Positions 1 to 7,888 of a DNA stretch of 64,000 nucleotides are shown in pieces; positions within the stretch are counted from its first letter, which is position 1; every line of letters starts with the position of its first letter. The position numbers and the translations under genes were made by a program. Under the pieces are notes generated by a model. That model was not told the DNA's origin. It worked only from the letters and a program-made list of their open reading frames with translations, and made no database searches. This DNA comes from Herbaspirillum aquaticum. Lineage in GTDB: Bacteria > Pseudomonadota > Gammaproteobacteria > Burkholderiales > Burkholderiaceae_D. The stretch spans positions 124,001 through 188,000 of the forward strand of contig NZ_NJGV01000002.1 of NCBI RefSeq assembly GCF_002213425.1. The letters run 5' to 3'.

Positions 1-1
1 G

Positions 2-1090
2 ACGACCCCGCAGGCCGCTGCCGCAGCCGCTGCGCCCTCGGAAGCAGAAGAGGCGACCTGGAACGACGTCATGCCGGTCGATACCCTGGGCCTGGAAGTG
101 GGCTACCGCCTCATCCCGCTGGTGGACAAGGGGCAGGGCGGCGAACTGCTCAAGCGCATCAAGGGCATCCGCAAGAAGTTCGCTCAGGAGGTCGGTTTCC
201 TCTCGCCGCCGATTCACATCCGCGACAACCTGGAACTGAAGCCCTCGGCCTACCGCATCACCTTGAAGGGTGTGGAAGTGGGCAATGGTGAGGCGCATGC
301 CGGCCAGTACCTGGCCATCAATCCGGGCATGGTGACCGGTCCGCTGCCGGGCATGATGACCTCCGATCCTGCCTTCGGCCTGCCGGCCGTGTGGATTGAC
401 AGCAGCCTGCGCGAACAGGCTTCCACCATGGGTTATACGGTGGTCGATGCCGGTACCGTGGTGGCGACTCACCTCAATCACCTCATCACCACCCACGCGG
501 CCGAGCTGCTGGGACGCCAGGAAGTGCAAAGCCTGCTGGATCACCTGGCCAAGGAAGCCCCCAAGCTGGTGGAAGACCTGGTGCCCAAGATGCTGCCGCT
601 GGGTACGCTCCAGAAGGTCTTGCAGAACCTCTTGCTGGAAGGCGTGCATATCCGCGATATGCGCACTATCATCGAAACATTGGCCGAACACGCTGCCCGC
701 ATCCAGGATCCGACCGACCTGACGGCGATTGTCCGCATCGCGCTGGGCCGTGCCATCGTGCAACAGATTTTCCCGGGCGAGAACGAGCTGGCCGTCATGG
801 CGCTCGATTCCAAGCTCGAACGCCTGCTCATGCAGGCACTGCAGGCCAGCGGCGACACCGGCGGCATCGAGCCGGGCCTGGCCGATTCGCTGGTGCAGCA
901 GACCGAAATGGCGGCGCAGCGCCAGGAACAGATGGGCCTGTCGCCCGTGCTGCTGGTCGGCGCACCGCTGCGGACCTTGCTGGCGCGCTTCCTGCGCCGC
1001 GCCATGCCGCAGTTGCGCGTGCTGTCGCACGCTGAAGTACCCGAGTCGAAAACGATTAAAGTTACCAGCCTAGTTGGAGGGCAAGCATGA
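2..1090 (+). CDS. flhA: Flagellar export gate protein FlhA, C-terminal half (5' end outside window)
   Basis: The reading frame is open from base 2, so the gene begins before the window. About 362 residues remain, roughly half of the usual 690-700. They match the soluble cytoplasmic domain of FlhA, which forms the nonameric ring of the type III export gate and docks chaperone-substrate complexes; the N-terminal membrane helices are missing here. Recognisable stretches include the LGLEVGYRLIPLVD start of the cytoplasmic domain and a region around HLNHLITTHAAELLGRQE. An Ala-rich linker sits just before it. The stop overlaps the start of flhF as ATGA, which suggests translational coupling. Confidence 0.96.
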   Translation, partial: TTPQAAAAAAAPSEAEEATWNDVMPVDTLGLEVGYRLIPLVDKGQGGELLKRIKGIRKKFAQEVGFLSPPIHIRDNLELKPSAYRITLKGVEVGNGEAHAGQYLAINPGMVTGPLPGMMTSDPAFGLPAVWIDSSLREQASTMGYTVVDAGTVVATHLNHLITTHAAELLGRQEVQSLLDHLAKEAPKLVEDLVPKMLPLGTLQKVLQNLLLEGVHIRDMRTIIETLAEHAARIQDPTDLTAIVRIALGRAIVQQIFPGENELAVMALDSKLERLLMQALQASGDTGGIEPGLADSLVQQTEMAAQRQEQMGLSPVLLVGAPLRTLLARFLRRAMPQLRVLSHAEVPESKTIKVTSLVGGQA

Positions 1091-2571
1091 ACGTCAAGAA
1101 ATTTATCGCCAATTCTTCTCGCGAGGCCTGGCGCCAGGTTCGCGAGGCGCTTGGCCCGGATGCCGTCATTCTCTCCAACCGCAATATTCCAGATGGGGTG
1201 GAGATCCTGGCCATGGCCAACGAGGACATGACCACCCTGGTGGCGCCGACCGGTGCGCGCGACCCCAACGGCCGTGTGCAGGCGGCTTCCTTGCAGCAGC
1301 AGTCCGGCGCGCCGGCTGCGCAGGCCAAGCGTCCGGCGCTGTTGTCCTCGCCGCTGGCCCAGCAGCCGGCCCGCGCGGTGCGTCCCGAGAACGCGCCCTT
1401 GCTGGACCAGCCGGCCCATGGCCGCGCACCGGTTCGTGCAGCCGAAGCCGCCCCGGCCAGCGATGCCCGTGTCTGGCGCAGCCGCCGCGCGGAACAGGAT
1501 GCCGCCCGTGCCGCCTCGGCACAGCAGGCGCAGGAGTCGGGCGACCAGGAAATGCGTCCGCGTTCGGCCCTGCCTGAATTCGATGGCAAGGATTACGACG
1601 AAATCCTGTCGGAAGTCATGAGCGAGATCCGCTCCATGCGCGGCGTGCTGGAAACCCAGCTGGCCGAGATTTCCTGGGGTGGCACGCAAAAGCGCGATCC
1701 GCTCAAAGGCATCGTCCTGAAAGAAATGCTGGCGGCCGGTTTCTCGGCCAGCCTGTCGCGCCTGATTACCGAAAACCTGCCGGCCAACTCCAAGTCGCAG
1801 GACATCATGTTCTGGGTCAAGTCGGTGCTGGCACGCAACCTCAATACCCTGGCCAACGAAAACGAACTGCTGGAAAACGGCGGCGTCTTCGCCCTGGTCG
1901 GCCCCACCGGCGTGGGCAAGACCACCACCACTGCCAAGCTGGCAGCGCGCTGCGTGATGCGCCACGGCTCCGGCAAGCTGGCCTTGATCACCACCGATGG
2001 CTACCGTATCGGCGGCTACGAACAACTGCGCATCTACGGCAAGATCCTGGGCGTGATGGTGCACTCGGTCAAGGATGAGACCGACCTGCGCATCGCCCTG
2101 GAGGAGTTGAAGGGCAAGCACACCGTGCTGATCGATACCGCCGGCGTGGGCCAGCGCGACCAGATGGTGGCCGAGCAGGACGCCATGCTGGCCGGTGCCG
2201 GCGTGGACATCAAGCGCCTGCTGTGCCTGAACGCCACCGCCACCGGCGGTACCTTGAACGAAGTGGTGCATGCTTATTCGAGTTCGGGCCTGGCCGGCTG
2301 CATCATCACCAAGCTGGACGAAGCCGCCACCATCGGCAACGTGCTGGACGTGGTGATCCGCCACAAGCTCAACCTGCATTACGTGGCCAATGGCCAGCGC
2401 GTGCCCGAAGACCTGCACGTGGCCAACAAGCTCTACCTGGCCGACCGTGCCTTCAAGCAGAAGCGCGAAACTGCCCCTTTCGAATTCCAGGAGGGTGAGT
2501 TGCCGGGCGTGATCGGACCTACTGCCATGTCCATGAATGACCGCGGACTGCGTGAGGTGAGCTTTGGCTAG
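1087..2571 (+). CDS. flhF: Flagellar biosynthesis SRP-like GTPase FlhF
   Basis: A 494-residue SRP-family GTPase that in other bacteria sets the place and number of flagella. Residues about 60-160 form a low-complexity Ala/Arg/Gln-rich basic domain. The NG domain follows: G1 P-loop GPTGVGKTTTT near residues 272-282, TTDGYRIGGYEQLRIYG near 302-318, DTAGVGQRD (G3) near 350-358 and TKLDEA (G4) near 408-413. All key nucleotide-binding motifs look intact. The start overlaps the flhA stop (ATGA) and the end overlaps the next gene by 8 bases, so flhA-flhF-flhG-fliA form one transcription unit. Confidence 0.97.
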   Translation: MNVKKFIANSSREAWRQVREALGPDAVILSNRNIPDGVEILAMANEDMTTLVAPTGARDPNGRVQAASLQQQSGAPAAQAKRPALLSSPLAQQPARAVRPENAPLLDQPAHGRAPVRAAEAAPASDARVWRSRRAEQDAARAASAQQAQESGDQEMRPRSALPEFDGKDYDEILSEVMSEIRSMRGVLETQLAEISWGGTQKRDPLKGIVLKEMLAAGFSASLSRLITENLPANSKSQDIMFWVKSVLARNLNTLANENELLENGGVFALVGPTGVGKTTTTAKLAARCVMRHGSGKLALITTDGYRIGGYEQLRIYGKILGVMVHSVKDETDLRIALEELKGKHTVLIDTAGVGQRDQMVAEQDAMLAGAGVDIKRLLCLNATATGGTLNEVVHAYSSSGLAGCIITKLDEAATIGNVLDVVIRHKLNLHYVANGQRVPEDLHVANKLYLADRAFKQKRETAPFEFQEGELPGVIGPTAMSMNDRGLREVSFG

Positions 2572-3409
2572 TTACGATATCGACCAGGCAGCTGGCCTGC
2601 GCCGGATGCTGGAGCGCCCGGTGCCCAGGCTGTTCACCTTCTTCTCCGTGCTGGGAGAAGAGGAAAAGAGTGCGATGCTCATCAATCTGGCAGCGTCCTT
2701 GTCCCAGGCCAAGCACAGTGTGCTGGTGGTCGATGGCGACGTCGCCACGACGGGCTTGCTGACCCGTATCGGCTTGCGTCACGATGTGGCGACCCTGCAG
2801 GAAGTGGCGCGCATGGAGCGCCCCATGGTGGAAGCCACGCGGCGCTTGCCGGAAGGCTTTTCGATGGCGCGCATCGCTCGCCGTACGGTGCCCTCGGCCA
2901 CCGATCCCCACGCGGGCCGTCTGGCCGAGATCTTCGACAGCCTCATCGAGCAGGCCGAGATCACCCTGGTCAATGGCGTGCTGGCGCGCGACCTGTCGCT
3001 GCCGGTGCCGACCATGGAAATGGGCGAGATCGTGATCCAGGTGTCGACCACGGCCTCGTCGATCAAATCCGCCTATGTGCTCCTGAAGAGCCTGAGCGAC
3101 CGGATCGGCCGCCGTCCCTTCAGTCTCATCGTCAACGATGCTACCGAAGCCGAAGCCCGTACCGTCTACGCCAACATGGCCCAGGCGGCCAGCCGTTATC
3201 TTGCCGCCCAGTTGAATTTCATCGGGGCCATCCCGGCTGACGATCATATTCGCCGCGCTACCGGGCAGGGCCGGGCGGTGATGGACGTGTTTCCTTTCGC
3301 CGGTGCCGCGCTGGCATTCCAGCGCTTGTCCAAGCGCTTCACGGAAGGTCCGGATGCGGCGCGCAGCGCATACGGCATGGCCACCGACGGTGCCAGTCTG
3401 GGAGTGTGA
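2564..3409 (+). CDS. flhG: FlhG/FleN-like MinD-family protein with decayed Walker A
   Basis: A 281-residue protein in the position expected for FlhG, the MinD-like partner of FlhF. The N-terminal DQAAGLR (residues 7-13) matches the DQAxxLR motif by which FlhG stimulates the FlhF GTPase. The deviant Walker A, normally KGGxGKT, is degraded: the aligned stretch reads SVLGEEEKSAMLINLA, so the signature lysine and most glycines are gone although K35-S36 remain. LVVDGD (54-59) resembles the following strand. The only in-frame start after the upstream stop at 2558 is TTG at 2564, with a GTGAGG-type ribosome site before it. It may have lost ATPase activity while keeping the FlhF-activating helix. Confidence 0.8.
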   Translation: MASYDIDQAAGLRRMLERPVPRLFTFFSVLGEEEKSAMLINLAASLSQAKHSVLVVDGDVATTGLLTRIGLRHDVATLQEVARMERPMVEATRRLPEGFSMARIARRTVPSATDPHAGRLAEIFDSLIEQAEITLVNGVLARDLSLPVPTMEMGEIVIQVSTTASSIKSAYVLLKSLSDRIGRRPFSLIVNDATEAEARTVYANMAQAASRYLAAQLNFIGAIPADDHIRRATGQGRAVMDVFPFAGAALAFQRLSKRFTEGPDAARSAYGMATDGASLGV

Positions 3410-3414
3410 CGTGC

Positions 3415-4152
3415 ATGTATAACGTCAAGGGAAAGAAGGGCAAGAACGACGTGCTGGAGCAGCATGCGCCGCTGGTCAAGAAACTGGCGCATCAGCTCAA
3501 GGCCAAGCTGCCCCCCAGCGTAGAGGTGGACGACCTGATCCAGGCCGGCATGATGGGCCTGCTCGACGCCGTCAACCGCTACGAAGAAACCCATGGCGCG
3601 CAGTTCGAGACCTATGCCGTGCAGCGTATCCGGGGCGCCATGCTGGACGAACTGCGCAGCAGCGACTGGCTGCCGCGCAGCATCCGCCAGAATGCCCGCA
3701 AGGTGGAAGAGGCCATGCAGAGCCTGCTGCAGCAGCTGGGCCGCCAGCCGCAGGAGGCGGAAGTAGCCCAGCACATGAAGATCAGCCTGACCGAATACCA
3801 GGCGTTGCTCGCCGATTGCGGCGGCCACCAGTTGATCTATTACGAGGATTTCCACGACGACGATGGCGGCCATGAGCACTTCCTGGACCGCTACCAGGCT
3901 GGCCAGGGCGAGGATGATCCGCTGCAGAGCCTGATCGACGGCGGTTTCCGGGAAGCGGTGGTGGATTCGATCAAGGCTTTGCCCGAGCGCGAGCAGCTGC
4001 TCATGGCCCTGTACTACGAGCAGGAAATGAACCTGAAGGAAATCGGTGCCGTCATGGGCGTGTCCGAATCCCGGGTGTGCCAGCTGCACAGCCAGGCGAT
4101 CTCGCGCATGCGCTCTTATCTGCGCGAACATTCATGGAGCGGGGTGGCCTGA
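3415..4152 (+). CDS. fliA: Flagellar sigma factor FliA (sigma-28)
   Basis: This 245-residue sigma factor directs RNA polymerase to late flagellar promoters. Region 2 is seen in DDLIQAGMMGLLDAVNRYE and the FETYAVQRIRGAMLDELR stretch, and region 4 in LPEREQLLMALYYE followed by the SESRVCQLHSQAI helix. An in-frame GTG at 3406 would have its GGGAG only one base away; the ATG at 3415 has GGGAG (3400-3404) at a proper spacing and is chosen. Sites matching its known consensus lie upstream of flgM, flgK and fliC in this window. Its anti-sigma factor FlgM is encoded just downstream on the other strand. Confidence 0.96.
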   Translation: MYNVKGKKGKNDVLEQHAPLVKKLAHQLKAKLPPSVEVDDLIQAGMMGLLDAVNRYEETHGAQFETYAVQRIRGAMLDELRSSDWLPRSIRQNARKVEEAMQSLLQQLGRQPQEAEVAQHMKISLTEYQALLADCGGHQLIYYEDFHDDDGGHEHFLDRYQAGQGEDDPLQSLIDGGFREAVVDSIKALPEREQLLMALYYEQEMNLKEIGAVMGVSESRVCQLHSQAISRMRSYLREHSWSGVA

Positions 4153-4194
4153 CGATGCTTGCGCGCAGGGCGCATTTTCGGACCCAGCAACGAC

Positions 4195-4219
4195 AAAGCC
4201 CGGCAACGCCGGGCTTTTT
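4195..4219 (+). terminator. Rho-independent terminator after fliA
   Basis: AAAGCCCGGC, a short ACG-containing loop, then GCCGGGCTTTTT. The stem is perfect and followed by T residues; the A-run before it lets it also end leftward flgN transcripts poorly or not at all, since flgN points away. Confidence 0.85.
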
Positions 4220-4257
4220 GTTGTTCGGATGCAACTCAGCAGGCGCGCAGGGAAACC

Positions 4258-4716
4258 TTACACCACGCCCAGACGCCGGCCGGAGGATTTGATGCTGTTC
4301 TGGCCATCCGGGCCGTAGAAATTGCCGGTGCCGGTCTTGCCTTGCAGGATGGTCAGGGCACTCTGGTTGATGGAGAGTTTCTTGCCGATCAACAGGCCGT
4401 TGACGCGGTTCAGTTCCTTGGCATCCTGCGCCAGCTCGAAGAGGCCGGCCCAGATATCGCGGTCGGCATCGCTGGCGTGTTCATTCATCCACTTTTGCAT
4501 GCCGGCTTCATCTTCGCTGTAACCCAGCTTGCCCAGCAGCGCGTGGCGGTTGCCGGCCAGGGTAGACATCTCGGCCACGATATTGGCTTTTTCGGAAATG
4601 ATGTCGGTCAGGCCTTCAGCCGTGGCCTCGGTCAGCAAGGCTTGCTCCTGGTTCAGCTTGTCGACCAGGCGCGAAAGGGCGGCGTGTTCCAGGGAGAGAT
4701 GGCTGGCCGGATTCAT
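4258..4716 (-). CDS. flgN: Flagellar hook-filament junction chaperone FlgN
   Basis: A 152-residue, helix-rich cytoplasmic protein of FlgN type. FlgN chaperones FlgK and FlgL to the export gate. Support comes from its length, the heptad-like N-terminal half (EHAALSRLVDKLNQEQALL) and its place directly downstream of flgM, 31 bases away. The C-terminal tail contains a GKTGTGNFYGPDG stretch like that at the end of other betaproteobacterial FlgN proteins. It is probably transcribed with flgM from the sigma-28 promoter at 5120-5146, and through from flgA. Confidence 0.88.
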   Translation of the reverse strand: MNPASHLSLEHAALSRLVDKLNQEQALLTEATAEGLTDIISEKANIVAEMSTLAGNRHALLGKLGYSEDEAGMQKWMNEHASDADRDIWAGLFELAQDAKELNRVNGLLIGKKLSINQSALTILQGKTGTGNFYGPDGQNSIKSSGRRLGVV

Positions 4717-4747
4717 GCGGAAGATCCTCGGTGCAGGCGAACGACGG

Positions 4748-5068
4748 TCAGGCCGGGCGGGCGCTGATGAGATTCTTGACGGTATCGATCAGGCCATCGG
4801 CGATCTTGTCCGGATCGATCTGGAAGGTGCCATTGGCAATGGCAGCCTTGATCTCGGCCACTTTCTTGCTGTTGAAGGCGCTGCTGTCGCCATTGACCTT
4901 GGTTTCCAGCGCTTGGTAGGTGCTGGACAAGCGCACGCTGTCGGAAGTGGCAGCCTTGGCAGCCGCACTGTCGCCCGCAGCAGGGCCGGTGGCCGCATTG
5001 TTGCGGGTCTGCGTTTGCGTCTGCTCGGTGTTGAGGGCAGCGGATTTGAGGGCGTCGTTAACGTTCAC
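4748..5068 (-). CDS. flgM: Anti-sigma-28 factor FlgM
   Basis: A 106-residue FlgM. The family binds FliA and blocks late gene expression until it is exported through the finished hook. The N-terminal half is disordered and rich in Ala, Thr and Gln; the C-terminal half contains the sigma-binding helices (SSTYQALETK, VAEIKAAIANGTFQIDPDKIADGLI). The pattern VxxIKxAIxNGxFxIDxxKIAxGLI is typical. A near-perfect sigma-28 promoter lies upstream, so FlgM is partly made under control of its own target. Confidence 0.96.
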   Translation of the reverse strand: MNVNDALKSAALNTEQTQTQTRNNAATGPAAGDSAAAKAATSDSVRLSSTYQALETKVNGDSSAFNSKKVAEIKAAIANGTFQIDPDKIADGLIDTVKNLISARPA

Positions 5069-5119
5069 GGCAGTATTCCTTGTAGGGTGGGGGCGCTTCG
5101 CACCCGCCTGTCGTATGGA

Positions 5120-5146
5120 TTATCGACCAGTTCTGGGCAAACTTTA
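5120..5146 (-). promoter_or_regulatory. Sigma-28 (FliA) promoter of flgM-flgN
   Basis: Read on the minus strand: TAAAGTTT, 11 bases, then GTCGATAA. The known consensus is TAAAGTTT-N11-GCCGATAA, so the -35 is 8/8 and the -10 is 7/8. It lies about 50 bases upstream of the flgM start, in the flgA-flgM gap. Confidence 0.9.
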
Positions 5147-5278
5147 ACATTCCCGCACTTCAAATGCGCCGATTTCGGGAGATTTCTTCACATTCCCCGC
5201 CAGGCGAGCCGCTACGTTCCGCCACCCGTGGGCCTCGTCGGGAAATTGCTTCATATCAATAGTTGAGTCGCGATAGCC

Positions 5279-5288
5279 GGGGGGGGGG
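5279..5288. repeat. Ten-base poly-G tract next to the flgA stop
   Basis: A run of ten G residues (C on the flgA sense strand) that begins five bases after the flgA stop codon. It lies outside coding sequence. It is the longest G/C homopolymer I noticed in the window and could vary in length by slippage, or be a sequencing artefact. Confidence 0.8.
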
Positions 5289-5292
5289 CGCT

Positions 5293-6030
5293 TCAATAAT
5301 TGATTTCCAGGATGCCACCCGCCTTGGCGATGCCGCTGACGACCTGGCCGGCCGCCGTCCGGGCCTGGGCCATCTGGCCTTCATTGGCATTGGTCAGGGC
5401 GCGCGCCTCGGTGGAAATCTGGAAGCCGGGGCCGATCGACACCACCCGTACGGCCTGGCCTTGCTGCACCACGCGCTGGTTGCGGATGGCGTCCAGGCGC
5501 AGCGGCGTGCCGGCGCGCAGGGACATGTTGGCTACGCGCCCGACCACCTGGGATTCCTCGGTGATGACCCCGCTGGGCAGGGCCGACATGTCACCGCGAA
5601 TACGCGTGATGTCGCTGGCGCTGATGGTTTGCCCCTGGGCCAGCGGGACGGCCGCGACCAGGTAATCCGAGATCACCTGAACGTTGGCGCGCAGATAGAT
5701 GGTCCAGGGGGAGGGCGCGACGCACTTGATGCCGACCGTGGTGCGGCCGAACAGGCGGCCGCCATTGGGCATGAAGGCTTGCGGTTCCAGGCAGGCGGCC
5801 AGGGTCAGGCGCGAATCCGCCGGATCGACGGTGACCGTGACGCTGCCCGGCAGGCCGGAAGTCTGGCCTTTGAGGAATTGCTCCGCCACTTGTTGCAAGG
5901 CTGGCAAGTCCTGCTTTTGCGGCGTGTTGGGGTCGTTCTGGGGGAAGGCGGGCGCAACCACGCCCAAGCCCGCTCCCAGCAAGGCGAGGGCGGCGAAGGT
6001 GCGGCGCAGGGCGCGGAAAACGTGTTTCAT
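5293..6030 (-). CDS. flgA: Flagellar P-ring assembly chaperone FlgA
   Basis: A 245-residue periplasmic protein that helps FlgI assemble into the P ring. It begins with a Sec-type signal sequence (basic MKHVFRALRR, then a hydrophobic stretch ending near APAFPQ). The SAF-type domain at the C-terminal half includes VPLAQGQTISASDI and a GTPLRLDAI stretch, and the protein ends in the usual Gly-Ile-Leu-Glu strand. The frame stays open far upstream across flgB-flgD, but the signal peptide fixes the start at 6030; an ATG nine codons earlier (6057) is possible. It is divergent from flgB across a 231-base gap. Confidence 0.93.
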   Translation of the reverse strand: MKHVFRALRRTFAALALLGAGLGVVAPAFPQNDPNTPQKQDLPALQQVAEQFLKGQTSGLPGSVTVTVDPADSRLTLAACLEPQAFMPNGGRLFGRTTVGIKCVAPSPWTIYLRANVQVISDYLVAAVPLAQGQTISASDITRIRGDMSALPSGVITEESQVVGRVANMSLRAGTPLRLDAIRNQRVVQQGQAVRVVSIGPGFQISTEARALTNANEGQMAQARTAAGQVVSGIAKAGGILEINY

Positions 6031-6261
6031 TTTGTGCAACTTGCCCGTGATGGGCATAGGCGAATCTTGGCAGCCATGGTACGTCGCGCGCGCGAGGTCA
6101 AAAGCGCAAACAGGGGAGGCTTTTCTCTCTTTATCGCCCCTTAGAGTTAGTGGTGCGAACGTATGATCAAGCCTACGTAATTCCATCATCGGCGCAGTCC
6201 GCGAGCGGCCAGGGCAACGGCAGGCGAGAGCGGCGCAGCGACGGTACTTCCGGAGGACCTG
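6031..6261. other. flgA-flgB divergent intergenic region
   Basis: A 231-base gap between divergent flagellar operons, expected to hold both early (class 2) promoters. I saw no clear sigma-28 or sigma-54 site and no convincing FlhDC box. The flgB ribosome site CGGAGGA lies at its right end. Confidence 0.6.
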
Positions 6262-6690
6262 ATGGTCTCTAAGCTCGACGATTATTTCCGTTTCAACGAG
6301 ATGGCGCTGAACCTGCGGGCCCAGCGCCAGCAGGTGCTGGCGTCCAACATCGCCAACGCGGACACGCCCAACTACAAGGCGCGTGACGTCAACTTTGCCG
6401 ATGCGCTCAAGAACGCGCTGGACAACAAATCCAACACCATCCCGCCGCTGCAGCTGGACCGCACGGCTGCCAGCCACGTGGCCGGCACCGCGCCCGAATC
6501 GGGGCCGGGCAGCATTGGCGGCACCGCCCTGCAGTACCGCACGCCGGCCCAGGGCAGCGTGGACGGCAATACCGTCGATCTGGATGTGGAACGCAATGAA
6601 TTCGTCGACAACGGCATCCGTTATGAAGCCGGCGTCACCGCCGTGAACGGCCAGATCAAGGCCATGTTGAACGCCATCCAACCGGGTTGA
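6262..6690 (+). CDS. flgB: Flagellar proximal rod protein FlgB
   Basis: A 142-residue rod subunit, first gene of the rod-hook operon. The N-terminal flagellar rod motif is present: helix [21 protein letters not shown] with the NYKARDV turn (residues about 16-43), and the C-terminal helix that packs against it ends at GVTAVNGQIKAMLNAIQ. Length is normal. A good GGAGG ribosome site precedes the ATG by four bases. flgC follows after only six bases. Confidence 0.97.
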   Translation: MVSKLDDYFRFNEMALNLRAQRQQVLASNIANADTPNYKARDVNFADALKNALDNKSNTIPPLQLDRTAASHVAGTAPESGPGSIGGTALQYRTPAQGSVDGNTVDLDVERNEFVDNGIRYEAGVTAVNGQIKAMLNAIQPG

Positions 6691-6696
6691 TAAACC

Positions 6697-7101
6697 ATGT
6701 CTCTTTCCAACATCTTCAACGTGGCGGGCTCGGCCATGAGCGCGCAGTCCCAGCGCCTCAATGCCACGGCCAGCAACATCGCCAACGCCGACAGCGCGAC
6801 CAGTCCCAACGGCACGCCCTACCGGGCCAAGCAGGTGGTGTTCGAAGCCATCCCGGTGGGCAGCGTCAAGGATAGCGGTGTGAAGGTGGCGGCCGTGGTC
6901 GAGGACCAGGCCCCGCCCAAGCTGGTCTATGACCCCAAGCATCCGATGGCCGACGGCAATGGCTACGTGGCCATGCCTAACGTCAATCCGGTCGAGGAAA
7001 TGGTCAACATGATCTCGGCCTCGCGCTCTTACCAGACCAACGTGGAAACGATGAACACGGCCAAGGCCATGCTCGTCAAGACCCTTACCATCGGCCAATA
7101 A
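6697..7101 (+). CDS. flgC: Flagellar proximal rod protein FlgC
   Basis: A 134-residue rod subunit. It carries the N-terminal [20 protein letters not shown] helix and the family's YRAKQVVFE segment. The C-terminal signature [21 protein letters not shown] and final [16 protein letters not shown] are diagnostic. Its normal length and its place directly after flgB agree with co-assembly in the proximal rod. Confidence 0.97.
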   Translation: MSLSNIFNVAGSAMSAQSQRLNATASNIANADSATSPNGTPYRAKQVVFEAIPVGSVKDSGVKVAAVVEDQAPPKLVYDPKHPMADGNGYVAMPNVNPVEEMVNMISASRSYQTNVETMNTAKAMLVKTLTIGQ

Positions 7102-7126
7102 GCGGCCAGTCAACAGGACCTGAACC

Positions 7127-7849
7127 ATGGCAATCGTCTCCAATGACCTGCTCAGTGCAATGAATGGTACGAGCAGCAGCTCGTCCACCAGCAATTCTTC
7201 CAGCCTCGACAACAACAGCCCGGACGCGATCCAGAACCGCTTCCTGACCTTGTTGATCGCGCAGATGAAGAACCAGGATCCGAGCAACCCGATGGACAAC
7301 TCGCAGCTGACCACGCAGATGGCCCAGCTCTCGACCGTCTCGGGCATCTCCCAGCTGAACAATTCCTTGTCCACGCTGATGAGCAACCTCAATTCCTCGC
7401 AGGCGCTGTCCACGGCCAACATGATCGGCCACAGTGTACTGGCTCCGGGCAACAGCATCCAGCTTACCAGCGATACGACCAAAGACGCCGACGGCAAGGA
7501 AACCACCAGCCAGAAGGCGGTGTTCGGCGTGAACCTGTCCGGAACGGCCTCCTCGGTGGTGGTTACCATCAAGGATTCCACCGGCGCCGTGGTCCACACC
7601 ACCGACCTGGGTACCCAGGCGGCCGGCGTGGTGCCGGTGATCTGGGATGGCTCCAACGATACCGGCGGCAAGGTGGCCGACGGCAACTACACCTTCACGG
7701 TCAGTGCCTCCAACAATGGCACTGCGGTGTCCGCGTCGACCTTGTCGTTCGGTACCGTTTCCAGCGTCTCGACTGCGTCGGACGGCGTCAAGCTCAACGT
7801 CACCAATGTCGGCACCATCAAGCCGACCGACGTGGTGCAAATTCTTTAA
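7127..7849 (+). CDS. flgD: Flagellar hook scaffolding protein FlgD
   Basis: A 240-residue hook cap that guides FlgE polymerisation and is discarded later. The conserved N-terminal block includes FLTLLIAQMKNQDPSNPMDN (about residues 38-57) and a SQLTTQMAQLSTVSGI segment. The C-terminal half has the FlgD Ig-like fold with GTQAAGVVPVIWDGSNDTG and the ADGNYTFTV strand. The Ser/Thr/Asn-rich start (residues 9-32) is low complexity, as usual for exported flagellar proteins. Confidence 0.96.
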   Translation: MAIVSNDLLSAMNGTSSSSSTSNSSSLDNNSPDAIQNRFLTLLIAQMKNQDPSNPMDNSQLTTQMAQLSTVSGISQLNNSLSTLMSNLNSSQALSTANMIGHSVLAPGNSIQLTSDTTKDADGKETTSQKAVFGVNLSGTASSVVVTIKDSTGAVVHTTDLGTQAAGVVPVIWDGSNDTGGKVADGNYTFTVSASNNGTAVSASTLSFGTVSSVSTASDGVKLNVTNVGTIKPTDVVQIL

Positions 7850-7888
7850 TCGTCATTACCGACAACATTCGGAACAAGGGGATATCTC

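Noticed and set aside
541-2418. A 625-codon open frame on the minus strand
   Set aside because: It is antisense to flhA and flhF, has no recognisable domain, and has the His/Gly/Ala-rich composition of GC-rich shadow frames.
6031-7686. Long N-terminal extension of the flgA frame across flgB-flgD
   Set aside because: The extension is antisense to three well-conserved genes, and flgA has its own signal peptide at 6030.
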